A stretch of DNA of 64,000 bases from Stutzerimonas stutzeri (GCF_013522825.1 NZ_JAAMQZ010000030.1:1-64000), one strand, 5' to 3'; positions 19,721-29,292 are shown, counted from the stretch's first letter. Translations and numbers: made by a program. Notes: a model not told the origin generated them from the sequence alone.

Positions 19721-20842
19721 TCATTTACGGCTGAAGAACGCCAGGCGCTCTTCATCGAGGGTCAAGCCGAGGCCCGGCGTGCGCGGCACTTCCAACTGGA
19801 AGTCGCGGTAAACCGGCGCCTCGGTGACGATTTCTTCGGTGAGCAGCAGCGGGCCGAACAGCTCGGTGTGCCAGGTCAGTTTGTTCAGGGTGACGAAGGC
19901 ATGGGCCGAAGCCAGGGTGCCGATGGCGCCTTCGAGCATGGTCCCGCCGTAGAGCGCGATGCCCGCCGCCTCGGCGATCTGCGCGGTGCGCAGCACGGCG
20001 CGCGGGCCACCGTTCTTGGCGATCTTCAGGGCGAAGATGCTCGCGGCGCCGTCGGCGGCCAGGCTGAAGGCGTCCTCGACGCTCTCGATGGATTCATCGG
20101 CCATGATCGGCGCCAGGCTGCTCTGGTTCAGGCGGATCTGACCACCGCGATTGTTGCGCGAGATGGGTTGCTCGATCAGGTCGATGCCGTTCTCGCCCAG
20201 CACCCGACAGCCGCGAATGGCCTGGGATTCGTCCCAGCCCTGGTTGACGTCAACACGCACGCTGGCGCGATCGCCCAGCGCCCGCTTGATGGCCACCACG
20301 TGCTTGAGGTCCTGCTCCAGCGGATTGGCGCCGATCTTCAGCTTGAAGATGCGGTGGCGACGGATATCGAGCATCTGTTCGGCTTCGGCGATGTCCCTGG
20401 CGGTATCGCCGGAAGCCAGCGTCCAGGCCACTTCCAGGCCGTCGCGCACTCGCCCGCCAAGCAGTTCGCTGACCGGCAGGCCGAGGCGCTTGCCCTGGGC
20501 GTCGAGCAGCGCGCTCTCCAGGCCGGACTTGGCGAAGGTGTTGCCCTTGGCGATCCGATCCAGACGCAGCATCGCGGCGTTGATATTGCTCGCCTCCTGA
20601 CCGACCAGCATCGGCGCCAGATGACTGTCGATATTGCTCTTGATGCTCTCCGGGCTTTCGTTGCCGTAGGACAGCCCGCCGATGGTGGTCGACTCGCCAA
20701 TGCCTTCGATGCCATCGCTGCAGCGCAGGCGGATGATCACCAGCGTCTGCTGCTGCATGGTGTGCATCGCCAGCTTGTGCGGGCGAATGGTGGGCAGATC
20801 GACGATCGACGTCTGAATGCTTTCGATCAGGATTTGGCTCAT
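19721..20842 (-). CDS. catB: Muconate cycloisomerase
   Basis: CatB turns cis,cis-muconate into muconolactone. The 373-residue enolase-superfamily protein has the family KLKIGA segment with the catalytic Lys, metal-binding DVNQGWDE, EQP, and ADES motifs spaced as in mandelate racemase relatives. It starts 28 bp after benK, unlike the usual catR-divergent arrangement, so it probably shares the ben transcript. Confidence 0.97.
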   Translation of the reverse strand: MSQILIESIQTSIVDLPTIRPHKLAMHTMQQQTLVIIRLRCSDGIEGIGESTTIGGLSYGNESPESIKSNIDSHLAPMLVGQEASNINAAMLRLDRIAKGNTFAKSGLESALLDAQGKRLGLPVSELLGGRVRDGLEVAWTLASGDTARDIAEAEQMLDIRRHRIFKLKIGANPLEQDLKHVVAIKRALGDRASVRVDVNQGWDESQAIRGCRVLGENGIDLIEQPISRNNRGGQIRLNQSSLAPIMADESIESVEDAFSLAADGAASIFALKIAKNGGPRAVLRTAQIAEAAGIALYGGTMLEGAIGTLASAHAFVTLNKLTWHTELFGPLLLTEEIVTEAPVYRDFQLEVPRTPGLGLTLDEERLAFFSRK

Positions 20843-20870
20843 TGCTAGTCCAACCTCGGTACGTATGAAT

Positions 20871-22211
20871 TCAGGCTTTGGCTGCCATCAGCGGGGCCGG
20901 GACGGCGCCTTCACGCCTTTTCGAGACCACGAACAGGGTCATGGCGAGCGCCGCGATGACGCCGGGAATGGCGAAGGCGATGAAGTTCAGTTGCAGGGGC
21001 AGGTTGATCCCCAGCAGCGCGCCGCCGAGCAGCGGGCCGACGATGGCGCCGTTGCGGCCAATGCCCGAGGCCCAGCCCAGACCCGTGGAGCGGATCGACA
21101 GGCCATAGAACTGCGCGGCGCAGGCGTAGAGCAGAATCTGCGTGCCGATCACGGTGGCGCCGGCGATGGTGATCAGGCTGTAGAGCACCGGCGTCGGCGT
21201 CTTGAAGCCCAGCAGGCTGATGGAAACCACGGACACAGCGAAGAACACCACCACGACCTTGGCCAGATTGAAGCGGTCGCCCAGCCAGCCGCCGAGAATC
21301 GCCCCGAACATGCCGCCGAAGTTCAGCGCCAGCAGGAAGGACAGGCTCGACCCCAGGCTGTAACCGGCGTTGGCCATCAGCTTCGGCAGCCAGGAGCCCA
21401 GCGCGTAGACCATCAGCAGGCAGCAGAAGAAGGCCACCCAGATCGACAGCGTGCCGAGCAGGCGACCACCGCGAAACAGCTCTATCACCGAGGCGCTCTT
21501 GCCCTTGGTCTCGGCCAGCTCCAGCACATCGTCAGCGGTGAAGGTCCGCTTCGGCTGGATTTTTTGCAGCAACTCGCGCGCCTCATCCGTGCGCCCCTGG
21601 CGCACCAGAAAACCCACCGACTCCGGCAGTTTCCAGAGAATCACCGGCAACAGCAGCAGCGGCACCGCAGCGGCGAAGAACATCGCTTCCCAGCCGAAAC
21701 GCGGCAGCATGTAGATGCCCAGGCCGGCGGAGAACATGCCGCCCAGCGAGTAGCCGCTGAACATGATGGCGACCAGGGTGCTGCGCAGTTTCTTCGGCGC
21801 GTACTCGTTCATCAGCGCCACCACGTTGGGCATCAGCCCACCGCAACCGAGGCCGGCAAGAAAGCGGAAGATGCCGAATTCGGTCGGTGTGCTGGCGAAA
21901 CCGTTGAGCACCGTGGCGGCGCTGAACAGCACGAAGCAGATGGCGATGCCCTTCTTGCGCCCGATACGGTCGGCCAGGGTGCCGAAGATCAGCGCGCCGA
22001 ACATCATCCCGAACAGCGCGTAACTGCCCAGCGCACCGGCCTGCAGCGGGGTCAGCCCCCACTCCTGCATGATTACCGGCAATACCACGCCGTAGATGAA
22101 CAGGTCGTAGCCGTCGAAGATCAGCAGCAGTGCGCACAGGCACATGACCAGCCAGTGGAACTGGTTGAAACGGGCATTATCAATGACGTCGTGAACATCT
22201 ACTTTACGCAT
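20871..22211 (-). CDS. benK: Aromatic acid:H+ symporter (MFS, BenK type)
   Basis: A 446-residue major facilitator protein of the AAHS family with twelve membrane segments. The FDGYDLFIYG motif in helix 1, with the essential Asp, and GTLADRIGRKKG between helices 2 and 3 are diagnostic. It takes up benzoate. The start at 22211 is preceded by AGGAAG; the upstream codons in frame were excluded. A CA-type motif lies just before the ribosome binding site. Confidence 0.92.
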   Translation of the reverse strand: MRKVDVHDVIDNARFNQFHWLVMCLCALLLIFDGYDLFIYGVVLPVIMQEWGLTPLQAGALGSYALFGMMFGALIFGTLADRIGRKKGIAICFVLFSAATVLNGFASTPTEFGIFRFLAGLGCGGLMPNVVALMNEYAPKKLRSTLVAIMFSGYSLGGMFSAGLGIYMLPRFGWEAMFFAAAVPLLLLPVILWKLPESVGFLVRQGRTDEARELLQKIQPKRTFTADDVLELAETKGKSASVIELFRGGRLLGTLSIWVAFFCCLLMVYALGSWLPKLMANAGYSLGSSLSFLLALNFGGMFGAILGGWLGDRFNLAKVVVVFFAVSVVSISLLGFKTPTPVLYSLITIAGATVIGTQILLYACAAQFYGLSIRSTGLGWASGIGRNGAIVGPLLGGALLGINLPLQLNFIAFAIPGVIAALAMTLFVVSKRREGAVPAPLMAAKA

Positions 22212-22225
22212 GGCAAAGCTTCCTA

Positions 22226-22236
22226 TTGTTTTTGTT
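22226..22236 (-). promoter_or_regulatory. Candidate Crc/Hfq (CA) motif at benK start
   Basis: On the minus strand AACAAAAACAA, matching AAnAAnAA, ends three bases before AGGAAG. The location over the ribosome binding region fits translational repression by Hfq-Crc. Confidence 0.55.
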
Positions 22237-22296
22237 GTGCAACTGCGTTGTGTCATTCGCGGCTGAAGCCGCTCCCACGAAAAGCCGTCCCTACCA

Positions 22297-23076
22297 TCAA
22301 CCCTGATCACCACCGCCTACCGGCAGGGTTACGCCAGTGATGTAGCTGGCATCGTCGGAAGCCAGAAACAGGATGGCGCCGGCCTGCTCATCGATGGTTC
22401 CGTAGCGCTTCATCTGCGTGGAATCGAGGGTCTGATCGACGATCTGCTGATACCAGACCTTCTCCTGCTCGCTCGAATCAAAGCTGTTGCGCGGGATACG
22501 TCGTGGCGGCGCCTCGGTGCCGCCCGGTGCGGTGGCATTGACGCGAATGCCGCGCTGGGCGTTCTCGAAGGCGAGGCAGGCGGTCAGCGCATTCACACCG
22601 CCCTTGGCCGCGCCGTAAGGCACGCGGTTGAGGCTGCGGGTAGCGATGGACGACACGTTGACGATGGCGCCCGCACCCTGCTCCAGCATGTGCGGCAACG
22701 CGGCATGGCAGCACCAGAGCGTGGGGAACAGCGAGCGGCGCACTTCGGCCTCGATCTCGTGTTCCTGGTAATGCTCGAACGGCTTGGCCCAGATGGTCCC
22801 GCCGACGTTGTTGACGAGGATGTCGAGACGCCCGAAGCGCTCCTTCGCGGCATCCATGACGCGGTGGCAATCGGCAAACTGCTCAAGATCGGCGGTCAGG
22901 GTCAGCACCTCGACACCCTTTGCGCCCAGCTCGTCGGCCAGTTCATGGACTAGCTCGGAGCGGTCCACCAGCAGCAGCCGGCCACCCTCTTCGCCCATGC
23001 GTTCGGCCACACGGCGACCGATGCCCTGGGCGGCACCGGTGATAACCGCGACTCTGTTTTCGAAACGCTTGTTCAT
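22297..23076 (-). CDS. benD: 1,6-dihydroxycyclohexa-2,4-diene-1-carboxylate dehydrogenase
   Basis: BenD oxidises and decarboxylates the benzoate cis-diol to catechol using NAD+. The 259-residue short-chain dehydrogenase has the TGAAQGIG cofactor motif (about residues 13-20), NNVGG, and a YGAAKGG active-site Tyr/Lys pair. It is separated from benC by 159 bp holding a REP element, while other ben genes are tightly packed. Confidence 0.95.
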   Translation of the reverse strand: MNKRFENRVAVITGAAQGIGRRVAERMGEEGGRLLLVDRSELVHELADELGAKGVEVLTLTADLEQFADCHRVMDAAKERFGRLDILVNNVGGTIWAKPFEHYQEHEIEAEVRRSLFPTLWCCHAALPHMLEQGAGAIVNVSSIATRSLNRVPYGAAKGGVNALTACLAFENAQRGIRVNATAPGGTEAPPRRIPRNSFDSSEQEKVWYQQIVDQTLDSTQMKRYGTIDEQAGAILFLASDDASYITGVTLPVGGGDQG

Positions 23077-23193
23077 CTACCTTTCCTCGTGGTCGAAGTG
23101 ATGCACAACCCCTGTAGGAACGAGAGGGGCGCTCAGCCATTGCTCGCGAAGCTGTTCGGTGCGTTGATCCAGGCGAACCTGCTGGCCTTTTTT

Positions 23194-23215
23194 CGCGGGC
23201 AAGCCCGCTCCTACA
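23194..23215. repeat. REP element between benD and benC
   Basis: CGCGGGCAAGCCCGCTCCTA is the common Pseudomonas GCGGGCTTGCCCGC palindrome. A related arm, TGTAGGAACGAGAGGGGCGC, lies at about 23113. The REP splits an operon that otherwise has very short gaps. A related palindrome (CGCGGCTGAAGCCGCTCCCA) lies at about 22259, between benK and benD. Confidence 0.75.
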
Positions 23216-23235
23216 AGGTCGTGCCATATCTGGCC

Positions 23236-24246
23236 TCAGGCGCTGGCGGCGAATTTCTCGTAGTAGAAGTTCGCCGGTTGCAGGCCCTGCTCGCGGATGA
23301 ACTGGCTGACGGCCTCGACCATCGGCGGCGGACCGCAGAGGTAGATGTCCACTTCGCCGTCATTGAGGTGCTTCGGTTCGATGTGCTGGGTGACGTAGCC
23401 CTTGTGCGGCCAGGCGCTGTCGGGGCTGGCCACGCAGGCGCTGTAGGTGAAATTGGGGATGCGCGCGGCGAAGGCTTCGAGCTTGTCCATTTCCACCAGA
23501 TCGTGATCGAGGGTCACGCCGTAGATCAGATGCAGCGGATGCTCGCTGCCCTGTTCGGCAATCTTCTCCAGCATGGCGGTGAAGGGCGCCAGTCCCGTGC
23601 CGCCCGCCAGCAACAGCAGTGGACGCTTGATGTCGCGCAGGTAAAAGCTGCCCAGCGGACCCGCCAGGGTCAGGCTGTCGCCGGCCTTGGCCAGTCCGGT
23701 GAGGAAGCTGCTCATCAGCCCACCCGGCACGTTGCGAATCAGGAAGCTGACTTCGCCATCCCTGGGCAGCGAGCTGAAGGAATAGGCGCGGGTCTGGTCA
23801 CTGCCCGGCACCTTGAGGTTGACGTACTGCCCCGGCAGGAACGCCAGCCGGGTCAGCGCCTCGCCCTTGACCGACAGGGTGATGGTGCTTTCGGAGAGCT
23901 GGCGCACATCGCTGATCGCCGCTTCGAAACTGACCTGTTCGGTCTTGCACACGTGCGATGACGCCGGCACACGAACCACGCAGTCGCTCTCGGCGCGCAT
24001 CTGGCAGGTCAGCACATAACCCTGCTCGACCTCGTCTTCGCTCAGCGCGTCCTCGATGTACTCGTCACCGAGGTCGTAGGTGCCCGCTTCGGCGAAGCAC
24101 TTGCAGGCGCCGCAGGCGCCATCGCGGCAGTCCAGCGGAATGTTGATGCCTTGGCGATAGGCGGCATCGGCGACGGTTTCGCCGAGATTGGCCTCGATGA
24201 AACGGGTAACCCCGTCCTCGAAATTCAATGCGATCTGGTGAGTCAT
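23236..24246 (-). CDS. benC: Benzoate 1,2-dioxygenase electron transfer component
   Basis: A 336-residue reductase passing electrons from NADH through FAD and a 2Fe-2S centre to BenAB. The N-terminal plant-type ferredoxin domain has Cys40, Cys45, Cys48 and Cys81 (CRDGACGACKC). The FAD part follows with RAYSFSS (about 190), and the NAD part with GGTGLAPFTAML and CGPPPMVEAV. It is ten bases from benB. Confidence 0.96.
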   Translation of the reverse strand: MTHQIALNFEDGVTRFIEANLGETVADAAYRQGINIPLDCRDGACGACKCFAEAGTYDLGDEYIEDALSEDEVEQGYVLTCQMRAESDCVVRVPASSHVCKTEQVSFEAAISDVRQLSESTITLSVKGEALTRLAFLPGQYVNLKVPGSDQTRAYSFSSLPRDGEVSFLIRNVPGGLMSSFLTGLAKAGDSLTLAGPLGSFYLRDIKRPLLLLAGGTGLAPFTAMLEKIAEQGSEHPLHLIYGVTLDHDLVEMDKLEAFAARIPNFTYSACVASPDSAWPHKGYVTQHIEPKHLNDGEVDIYLCGPPPMVEAVSQFIREQGLQPANFYYEKFAASA

Positions 24247-24256
24247 GGCAGGACCT

Positions 24257-24745
24257 CTACACGTGGTACACGTCGATCAAATGGCGGATGTAGTCGTTCT
24301 TCAGCACCACTTTCTTGGCCTTGATCAGCGGGCTTTCGCCACGGGTATCCAGGGTGTAGAAGCTGGTGCCGTAGTAGTGATCGACCGTCTTGTAGCGGAA
24401 GCTCATGGTGTGCCAGTTGAAGCGCAGCTTGCAGAAGCCCTCGCCCTGCTCGATCAGCTCCAGGTTGCTGATGTTGTGCGAGGTGCGGGTATCGGGAATG
24501 GTCGCGCTGGAACGCTCGGTACGGATGCGGAAGACCCGGTCTTCCAGACCGCCACGGTTGCCGTACCAGATCAGCGAGATTTCCGTCTGCGGGTCTTCGG
24601 TGAGCTGGTCGCGGTCATCCCAGGCCGGCATCCAGAAGGTGGCGTCGGGAGCGTACAGTTCCAGCCAGCTGTCCCAGTCCTTGTCGTCGAGGTAGCGGGC
24701 TTCGCGGTAGAGGAAGTCACGCGCGGCTTCGTAGGAAATGGTCAT
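24257..24745 (-). CDS. benB: Benzoate 1,2-dioxygenase small (beta) subunit
   Basis: This 162-residue protein of the ring-hydroxylating dioxygenase beta family begins MTISYEAARDFLYREARYLD and includes the DWDSWLELYAPDATFW segment conserved in these subunits. It has a structural role in the hexameric dioxygenase with BenA. Its start directly abuts the benA stop. Confidence 0.96.
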   Translation of the reverse strand: MTISYEAARDFLYREARYLDDKDWDSWLELYAPDATFWMPAWDDRDQLTEDPQTEISLIWYGNRGGLEDRVFRIRTERSSATIPDTRTSHNISNLELIEQGEGFCKLRFNWHTMSFRYKTVDHYYGTSFYTLDTRGESPLIKAKKVVLKNDYIRHLIDVYHV

Positions 24746-26107
24746 TTACGCGCCCTCCACGTGAATCAGCTTGTCCTGTTCTTCCTTGCTGGCCTTGATC
24801 ATTTCCTGCTGCCAGTAATGGTGCTGCAGCACGAACAGCCCCTCGTCTTCGGTACGCGCACCACTCATCAGCGGGTGCAGGTCGATGCCCCTGGCACTCT
24901 CGTCGGCACCCTCTATCCAGTGCTTGGCGCCACGGGACATGTCGTTCCATTCCATTGCCTGGCCGGCGAAGCCCTGCTGGCAGGCGCGGAATTCTTCCAG
25001 GTCGTCCGGCGTGGCCATGCCGCTGGCGTTGAAGAAGTCTTCGTACTGGCGGATACGGCGGGCGCGGGCTTCGGCACACTCGCCCTTGGGCGCGATGCAG
25101 TAGATGGTGACTTCGGTCTTGTCCACCGAAAGCGGTCGGGCGATGCGCAGCTGCGAGCCGAACTGGTCCATCAGGTACAGGTTCGGGTACAGGCAGAGGT
25201 TGCGCGAATGCTCGATCATCCAGTCGGCACGCGCCTGGCCGTACTCGGCGATCAGCTCGTCGCGGCGGGCATAGAGCGGACGGTCTTCGGGGTTGTCCCA
25301 GCGCGTCCAGAGCAGCAGATGGCCATTCTCGAAGGAGTAGAAACCACCGCCCTTCTTGCCCCAGCCGCCGGCGCTCATGGCGCGGATATCGTCGCCGGCC
25401 TCTTTCAGCTTGCGCTGTTGCTGAGTGGCGGCGTAGTTCCAGTGCACGGCGGTGACGTGGTAGCCGTCGGCGCCGTTCTCGGCCTGCAGCTTCCAGTTGC
25501 CTTCATAGACGTAGGTGGAGGAGCCGCGCAGGACTTCGATGCCTTCAGGCGACTGGTCGACCACCATGTCGATGATCTTTCTCGACTCGCCGAGGAATTC
25601 TTCCAGCGGGGCGACGTCTTCACGCAGGCTGCCGAACAGGAAACCACGGTAGGACTCGAAGCGGGCGACCTTTTTCAGATCGTGGGAACCGTCACAGTCG
25701 AAGCTGTCCGGATAGCCCGCTTCCTTGGGGTCCTTGACCTTGAGCAGCTTGCCCGAGTTGTTGAAGGTCCAGCCATGGAACGGGCAGGTATAGGTAGCCT
25801 TGTTGCCGCTCTTGAAGCGACAGAGCGTGGCGCCGCGATGACTGCAGGCATTGATGAAGGCATTCAGTTCGCCTTCCTTGTTGCGTGCAATGAAGATCGG
25901 CTGACGACCCATCTGGGTGGTGTAGTAGTCGTTCTTCTCGGGAATCTGGCTCTCGTGGGCGAGATAAATCCAGTTGCCCTCGAAGATGTGCTTCATCTCC
26001 AGGTCGAACAACTGAGGATTTGTGAACATTTCACGCTTGCAGCGAAAGATGCCCTTCTCTTTGTTTTCTTCCAGCAGCGAATCAAGGTATTCGATTCCCA
26101 GGGACAT
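24746..26107 (-). CDS. benA: Benzoate 1,2-dioxygenase large (alpha) subunit
   Basis: The catalytic subunit, 453 residues, adds both oxygens to benzoate to give the cis-diol. The Rieske centre is Cys88/His90 and Cys108/His111 (CSH...CPFH), and the mononuclear iron ligands appear as His217 and His222 with bridging Asp214 ([13 protein letters not shown]). The start at 26107 has GGAGG seven bases upstream, while the ATG five codons earlier would overlap that site. It is the first structural gene of the operon, with BenR-type operators 65-101 bases upstream. Confidence 0.97.
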   Translation of the reverse strand: MSLGIEYLDSLLEENKEKGIFRCKREMFTNPQLFDLEMKHIFEGNWIYLAHESQIPEKNDYYTTQMGRQPIFIARNKEGELNAFINACSHRGATLCRFKSGNKATYTCPFHGWTFNNSGKLLKVKDPKEAGYPDSFDCDGSHDLKKVARFESYRGFLFGSLREDVAPLEEFLGESRKIIDMVVDQSPEGIEVLRGSSTYVYEGNWKLQAENGADGYHVTAVHWNYAATQQQRKLKEAGDDIRAMSAGGWGKKGGGFYSFENGHLLLWTRWDNPEDRPLYARRDELIAEYGQARADWMIEHSRNLCLYPNLYLMDQFGSQLRIARPLSVDKTEVTIYCIAPKGECAEARARRIRQYEDFFNASGMATPDDLEEFRACQQGFAGQAMEWNDMSRGAKHWIEGADESARGIDLHPLMSGARTEDEGLFVLQHHYWQQEMIKASKEEQDKLIHVEGA

Positions 26108-26121
26108 GGCCGGGGCCTCCA

Positions 26122-26132
26122 TTGTTATTGTT
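26122..26132 (-). promoter_or_regulatory. Candidate Crc/Hfq (CA) motif at benA start
   Basis: AACAATAACAA on the minus strand ends two bases before GGAGG. The fit to AAnAAnAA and the location over the ribosome binding site match known Crc targets in benzoate pathways of Pseudomonas putida. Confidence 0.6.
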
Positions 26133-26171
26133 TCTACGTGATGAAGGTTACGGCGCAGCGAATGTCATCAA

Positions 26172-26208
26172 TATCCTTTTTCTGCAGCACCTCTATCCGC
26201 TTTCTGCA
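26172..26208 (-). promoter_or_regulatory. BenR/XylS-type operator, two direct repeats
   Basis: On the minus strand TGCA-N6-GGATA occurs twice, at 26194-26208 (TGCAGAAAGCGGATA) and 26172-26186 (TGCAGAAAAAGGATA), with start points 22 bases apart, about two helical turns. This is the direct-repeat architecture of XylS and BenR sites (TGCA-N6-GGNTA) next to the -35 region. It should mediate benzoate-dependent activation of benABCDK and possibly of the downstream cat genes. Confidence 0.88.
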
Positions 26209-26337
26209 ATGCGACACAAAGTCGCAACACAGACGCAAGCCGGCTGCCCGCGCCTGTTGGCAGGAGCGGGAAGGACAAAGAAGACAGGGAAGAAAAAAGA
26301 GCCGCCGACGTTTACCGACAGGCAGCTCGAAGGGGAC

Positions 26338-27300
26338 TCAGTGGTGTCGGCGCAGCGTGTCGGACGGCAGCTCGCCGAAGGTGCTCTTGTAGCTTTCCGA
26401 GAACCGGCCCAGGTGCAGGAAACCGTAGTCCATGGCGATTTCGGTGATGTTGCGGACCTTGGCCGAAGGATCGCTCAGGCGACCGTGAATCTGCTCCAGC
26501 TTCTTCTGCCGAATGTAGGACTTGGGCGTCGTGCCGACCCTGCGCTCGAACAGCATGTAGAGCGAGCGCGGACTCATGTGCGCCAGCTGGGCCAGTTGCT
26601 CGACGGAAATATCCTTTTTCAGGTGCTCATCGATGTAGTCGGCGATGCGCCCGAACGAGGGACAGCTATCACCCAGCGGCTCACGCTGAATATTGCTGGC
26701 AAGGGTGCACAGCAGCTTCGAGGCGATGATGCGACCGTATTGCTCCTGCAGTTGTGCAACGCAGTGTTCGGCTTGCGCTTCCTGGCAGATCAGGCCGAGC
26801 AGCCCTTCGATGCCTTCGAGCTTGCCGAGATCGTAACGGCTGGTCGTGAAACGAATGCCTTCGCTCGGCGCACGCCACTGGTTGTCGGTGCAGGCCTGTT
26901 CGAGAAAGGAAGCCGGCAGTTTGACGATCAGCTTCTCGCAATCGTCGGAATAGGTCAGATCGACCGGATCGTCCGGATTGATCAGCAACAGTTCACCGGG
27001 GGTGAAGTAATGCTCCTGGCCGCGCCCGCGCCACAGGCAATGGCCGCGCTGCAGCAACTGCAGGTGGTAGATGGTTTCCAGTGCCGGAGAGGTGACATGC
27101 ACGCTGCCGCCGTAGCTGATCTGGCACAGGTCCAGCTTGCCGAAACTGCAATGGCTCAGGCTGGCCTGCGGGCTGCCGGCGCGTGGCAGCTGAATGCAGT
27201 GCGTGCCGACGTGCTGATTGACGTAGTCCGACACCGCATGGGGATCGGCATGCTCGAAGATCGTATTTCTTGTACCCAGCAGACTGACCATCACAGGCAC
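26338..27300 (-). CDS. benR: AraC/XylS-family activator of benzoate degradation
   Basis: A 320-residue regulator with an N-terminal effector-binding cupin-like region (about residues 60-200) and a C-terminal double helix-turn-helix (about 215-315) containing LAQLAHMSPRSLYMLFERRVG and DYGFLHLGRFSESYKSTFGE, typical of XylS/BenR. It lies upstream of benA in the same direction, 230 bp away. The operator repeats before benA are its expected target. Benzoate is the expected inducer. Confidence 0.93.
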   Translation of the reverse strand: MPVMVSLLGTRNTIFEHADPHAVSDYVNQHVGTHCIQLPRAGSPQASLSHCSFGKLDLCQISYGGSVHVTSPALETIYHLQLLQRGHCLWRGRGQEHYFTPGELLLINPDDPVDLTYSDDCEKLIVKLPASFLEQACTDNQWRAPSEGIRFTTSRYDLGKLEGIEGLLGLICQEAQAEHCVAQLQEQYGRIIASKLLCTLASNIQREPLGDSCPSFGRIADYIDEHLKKDISVEQLAQLAHMSPRSLYMLFERRVGTTPKSYIRQKKLEQIHGRLSDPSAKVRNITEIAMDYGFLHLGRFSESYKSTFGELPSDTLRRHH

Positions 27301-27483
27301 TCTTATAGTTATAGGTGAAGCCGGGCTCTACAGGCCCTCGTCCATCATCGCTCCAGAACACGCAATGGCTCGTTCCGGTCGCGAAGCAGAATATCGCTGG
27401 TTTGAAGCATATGAGATTCGACCAAGGGCCAACAGCCGACCCGCCCGATAATCGCACGCTTTCGGACGACAATGACCATATGG

Positions 27484-28401
27484 TCATTTTCCCGACACAA
27501 TCGCCCCGCCCGTATCCGGATAACCTGTCGCCGCACACAATGTATCGGCAATGGCCTGCGCCGCGACCGACAGCTCATGACCGGGTTTGGTGAGGATGCC
27601 AACCGGTCGTTCGATCAGCGGCTCCGTCAGCGCGACGCAACAGGCGCCCAGTTCGAGCATCTGTGCCTGGCACAATGCCGGTACTGCGCTGACGCCCAGA
27701 CCGCTGGCGACCATGCGACCGACGGTTGCCAACTGATGACTTTCAAACTGCACCGGCAACACCCAGCCACGCTGGCGAAGATGATCTTCCAGCATAAAGC
27801 GCACGGTTGAGGGTCGTTGCAGGGCGATAAAGGGATAATCGAGCAACTGCCGCCAGGCCAACTCGGCGCAACCGGCCAGCGCCGAATCGGCAGGCACCAC
27901 GGCCACGAAACGGTCGCTGTACAAAGGCGTGAAATCCAGCGGCATACCGGGCTCCGGCTCGAAGGCGATGCCCAGTTCGACCTGCCGGTCGCGCACCATC
28001 TCCATGACCTGTTCGTTGATGACGTCATGCACGGTGACGCTGATCGAGGGGTAGCGCTGGCGAAACGAACGCAGCACCGGCGGCAGCAGATTGCCGGCGA
28101 AGGAAGGCATCGAAGCCAGCGCCACCCGCCCCTGACGCAGGGTGAAGCGCTGGCGCAACTCGTCCTCGGCATTATCCCAGTCAGCCAGCAGCCGGCGCGC
28201 CAGCGGCAGCAGCACTTCGCCTTCAGGCGTCAGGCTGACGGCCCGCGTGGTGCGGCTGAACAGCCGTCCGCCCAGCCCTTCTTCCAGTGCCTTGATGGTC
28301 AGGCTCAGCGCCGACTGCGACAGATGCAGGCGCTCGCACGCTTGAACAAAGCTCAGCGATTGTGCGACGGCAAGGAAGGCGCGCAGCTGCTTGACTGTCA
28401 T
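27484..28401 (-). CDS. LysR-family regulator, divergent from CoA-transferase genes
   Basis: This 305-residue protein begins MTVKQLRAFLAVAQSLSFVQ, the LysR winged helix region (with LSQSALSLTIKALEEGLGG), followed by the two-lobed effector domain. The start was set at 28401 because the preceding in-frame codons are not LysR-like. It is divergent from the 3-oxoacid CoA-transferase genes with a 153-bp shared promoter region. In Pseudomonas aeruginosa a LysR gene has the same position beside dhcAB-atoB, so it is probably the DhcR-type activator. Confidence 0.88.
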   Translation of the reverse strand: MTVKQLRAFLAVAQSLSFVQACERLHLSQSALSLTIKALEEGLGGRLFSRTTRAVSLTPEGEVLLPLARRLLADWDNAEDELRQRFTLRQGRVALASMPSFAGNLLPPVLRSFRQRYPSISVTVHDVINEQVMEMVRDRQVELGIAFEPEPGMPLDFTPLYSDRFVAVVPADSALAGCAELAWRQLLDYPFIALQRPSTVRFMLEDHLRQRGWVLPVQFESHQLATVGRMVASGLGVSAVPALCQAQMLELGACCVALTEPLIERPVGILTKPGHELSVAAQAIADTLCAATGYPDTGGAIVSGK

Positions 28402-28554
28402 TTGCTTACTCTCGAATACGCAGGCAACACGGTATTTGCCTGAAGACTGTTTCGAATTACCAATCAATAGTACGCAAAAATCAACTTAACAAATGACTCA
28501 GTCGGAGAAACACTCGGTCTCGACGAGTCTCCAAAAAACAAGAAGGACTTATTT

Positions 28555-29253
28555 ATGGCTGGTTTCGACAAACGCGTCAGCAGCTATGCCGAGGCGCTGG
28601 AAGGATTGCAGGACGGCATGACCGTTCTGGCCGGCGGCTTCGGCCTGTGCGGCATCCCGGAAAACCTGATTGCCGAGATCAAGCGCAAGGGCACGCGCGA
28701 TCTGACGGTGGTTTCCAACAACTGCGGCGTCGACGGTTTCGGTCTTGGCCTGCTGCTCGAAGACCGGCAGATCCGCAAGATGATCGCTTCCTATGTCGGC
28801 GAGAACGCCCTGTTCGAAAGGCAGTTGCTCGATGGCGAGCTGGAAGTCGAACTGACCCCCCAGGGCACCCTGGCCGAGAAGATGCGCGCCGGCGGCGCCG
28901 GAATTCCTGCCTTCTACACCGCCACCGGCTATGGCACGCCCGTCGCCGAAGGCAAGGAAGTGCGGGAATTCAACGGTCGTCCACACATTCTCGAACAGGC
29001 CATCACCGGTGACTTCGCCATCGTCAAGGCCTGGAAAGCCGACCATTACGGCAACCTGATCTACCGCCACACCGCGCAGAACTTCAATCCGCTGGCCGCA
29101 GCAGCCGGGAAGATCACCGTGGTCGAGGTCGAAGAGATCGTCGCGCCCGGCGAAATCGACCCCGCGCAGATCCACACGCCCGGTATCTACGTCGACCGCC
29201 TCATCTGCGGCACCTTCGAGAAGCGCATCGAGAAGCGCACCGTGCGCAGCTGA
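28555..29253 (+). CDS. dhcA: 3-oxoacid CoA-transferase subunit A (DhcA/AtoD type)
   Basis: A 232-residue alpha subunit with the family segment [19 protein letters not shown] at the N-terminus and [11 protein letters not shown]-like sequence near residue 160 ([10 protein letters not shown]). It is shorter than PcaI and of the SCOT/AtoD class. It moves CoA to acetoacetate or, in the P. aeruginosa counterpart, dehydrocarnitine. AACAAGAA at 28537, next to GAAGGA, is a candidate Crc site. It lies 39 bp from subunit B. Confidence 0.88.
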   Translation: MAGFDKRVSSYAEALEGLQDGMTVLAGGFGLCGIPENLIAEIKRKGTRDLTVVSNNCGVDGFGLGLLLEDRQIRKMIASYVGENALFERQLLDGELEVELTPQGTLAEKMRAGGAGIPAFYTATGYGTPVAEGKEVREFNGRPHILEQAITGDFAIVKAWKADHYGNLIYRHTAQNFNPLAAAAGKITVVEVEEIVAPGEIDPAQIHTPGIYVDRLICGTFEKRIEKRTVRS

Positions 29254-29292
29254 AACCTGTCGCAGTTCTAAAAAAACAAGAGGCTGAAACCC

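Noticed and set aside
20817-22340. A 507-codon plus-strand open frame rich in His and Gln
   Set aside because: It is antisense to benK, with no family features.
24245-26392. A 715-codon plus-strand open frame
   Set aside because: It is the reverse-complement shadow of benA and benB; the true genes carry Rieske and dioxygenase motifs.
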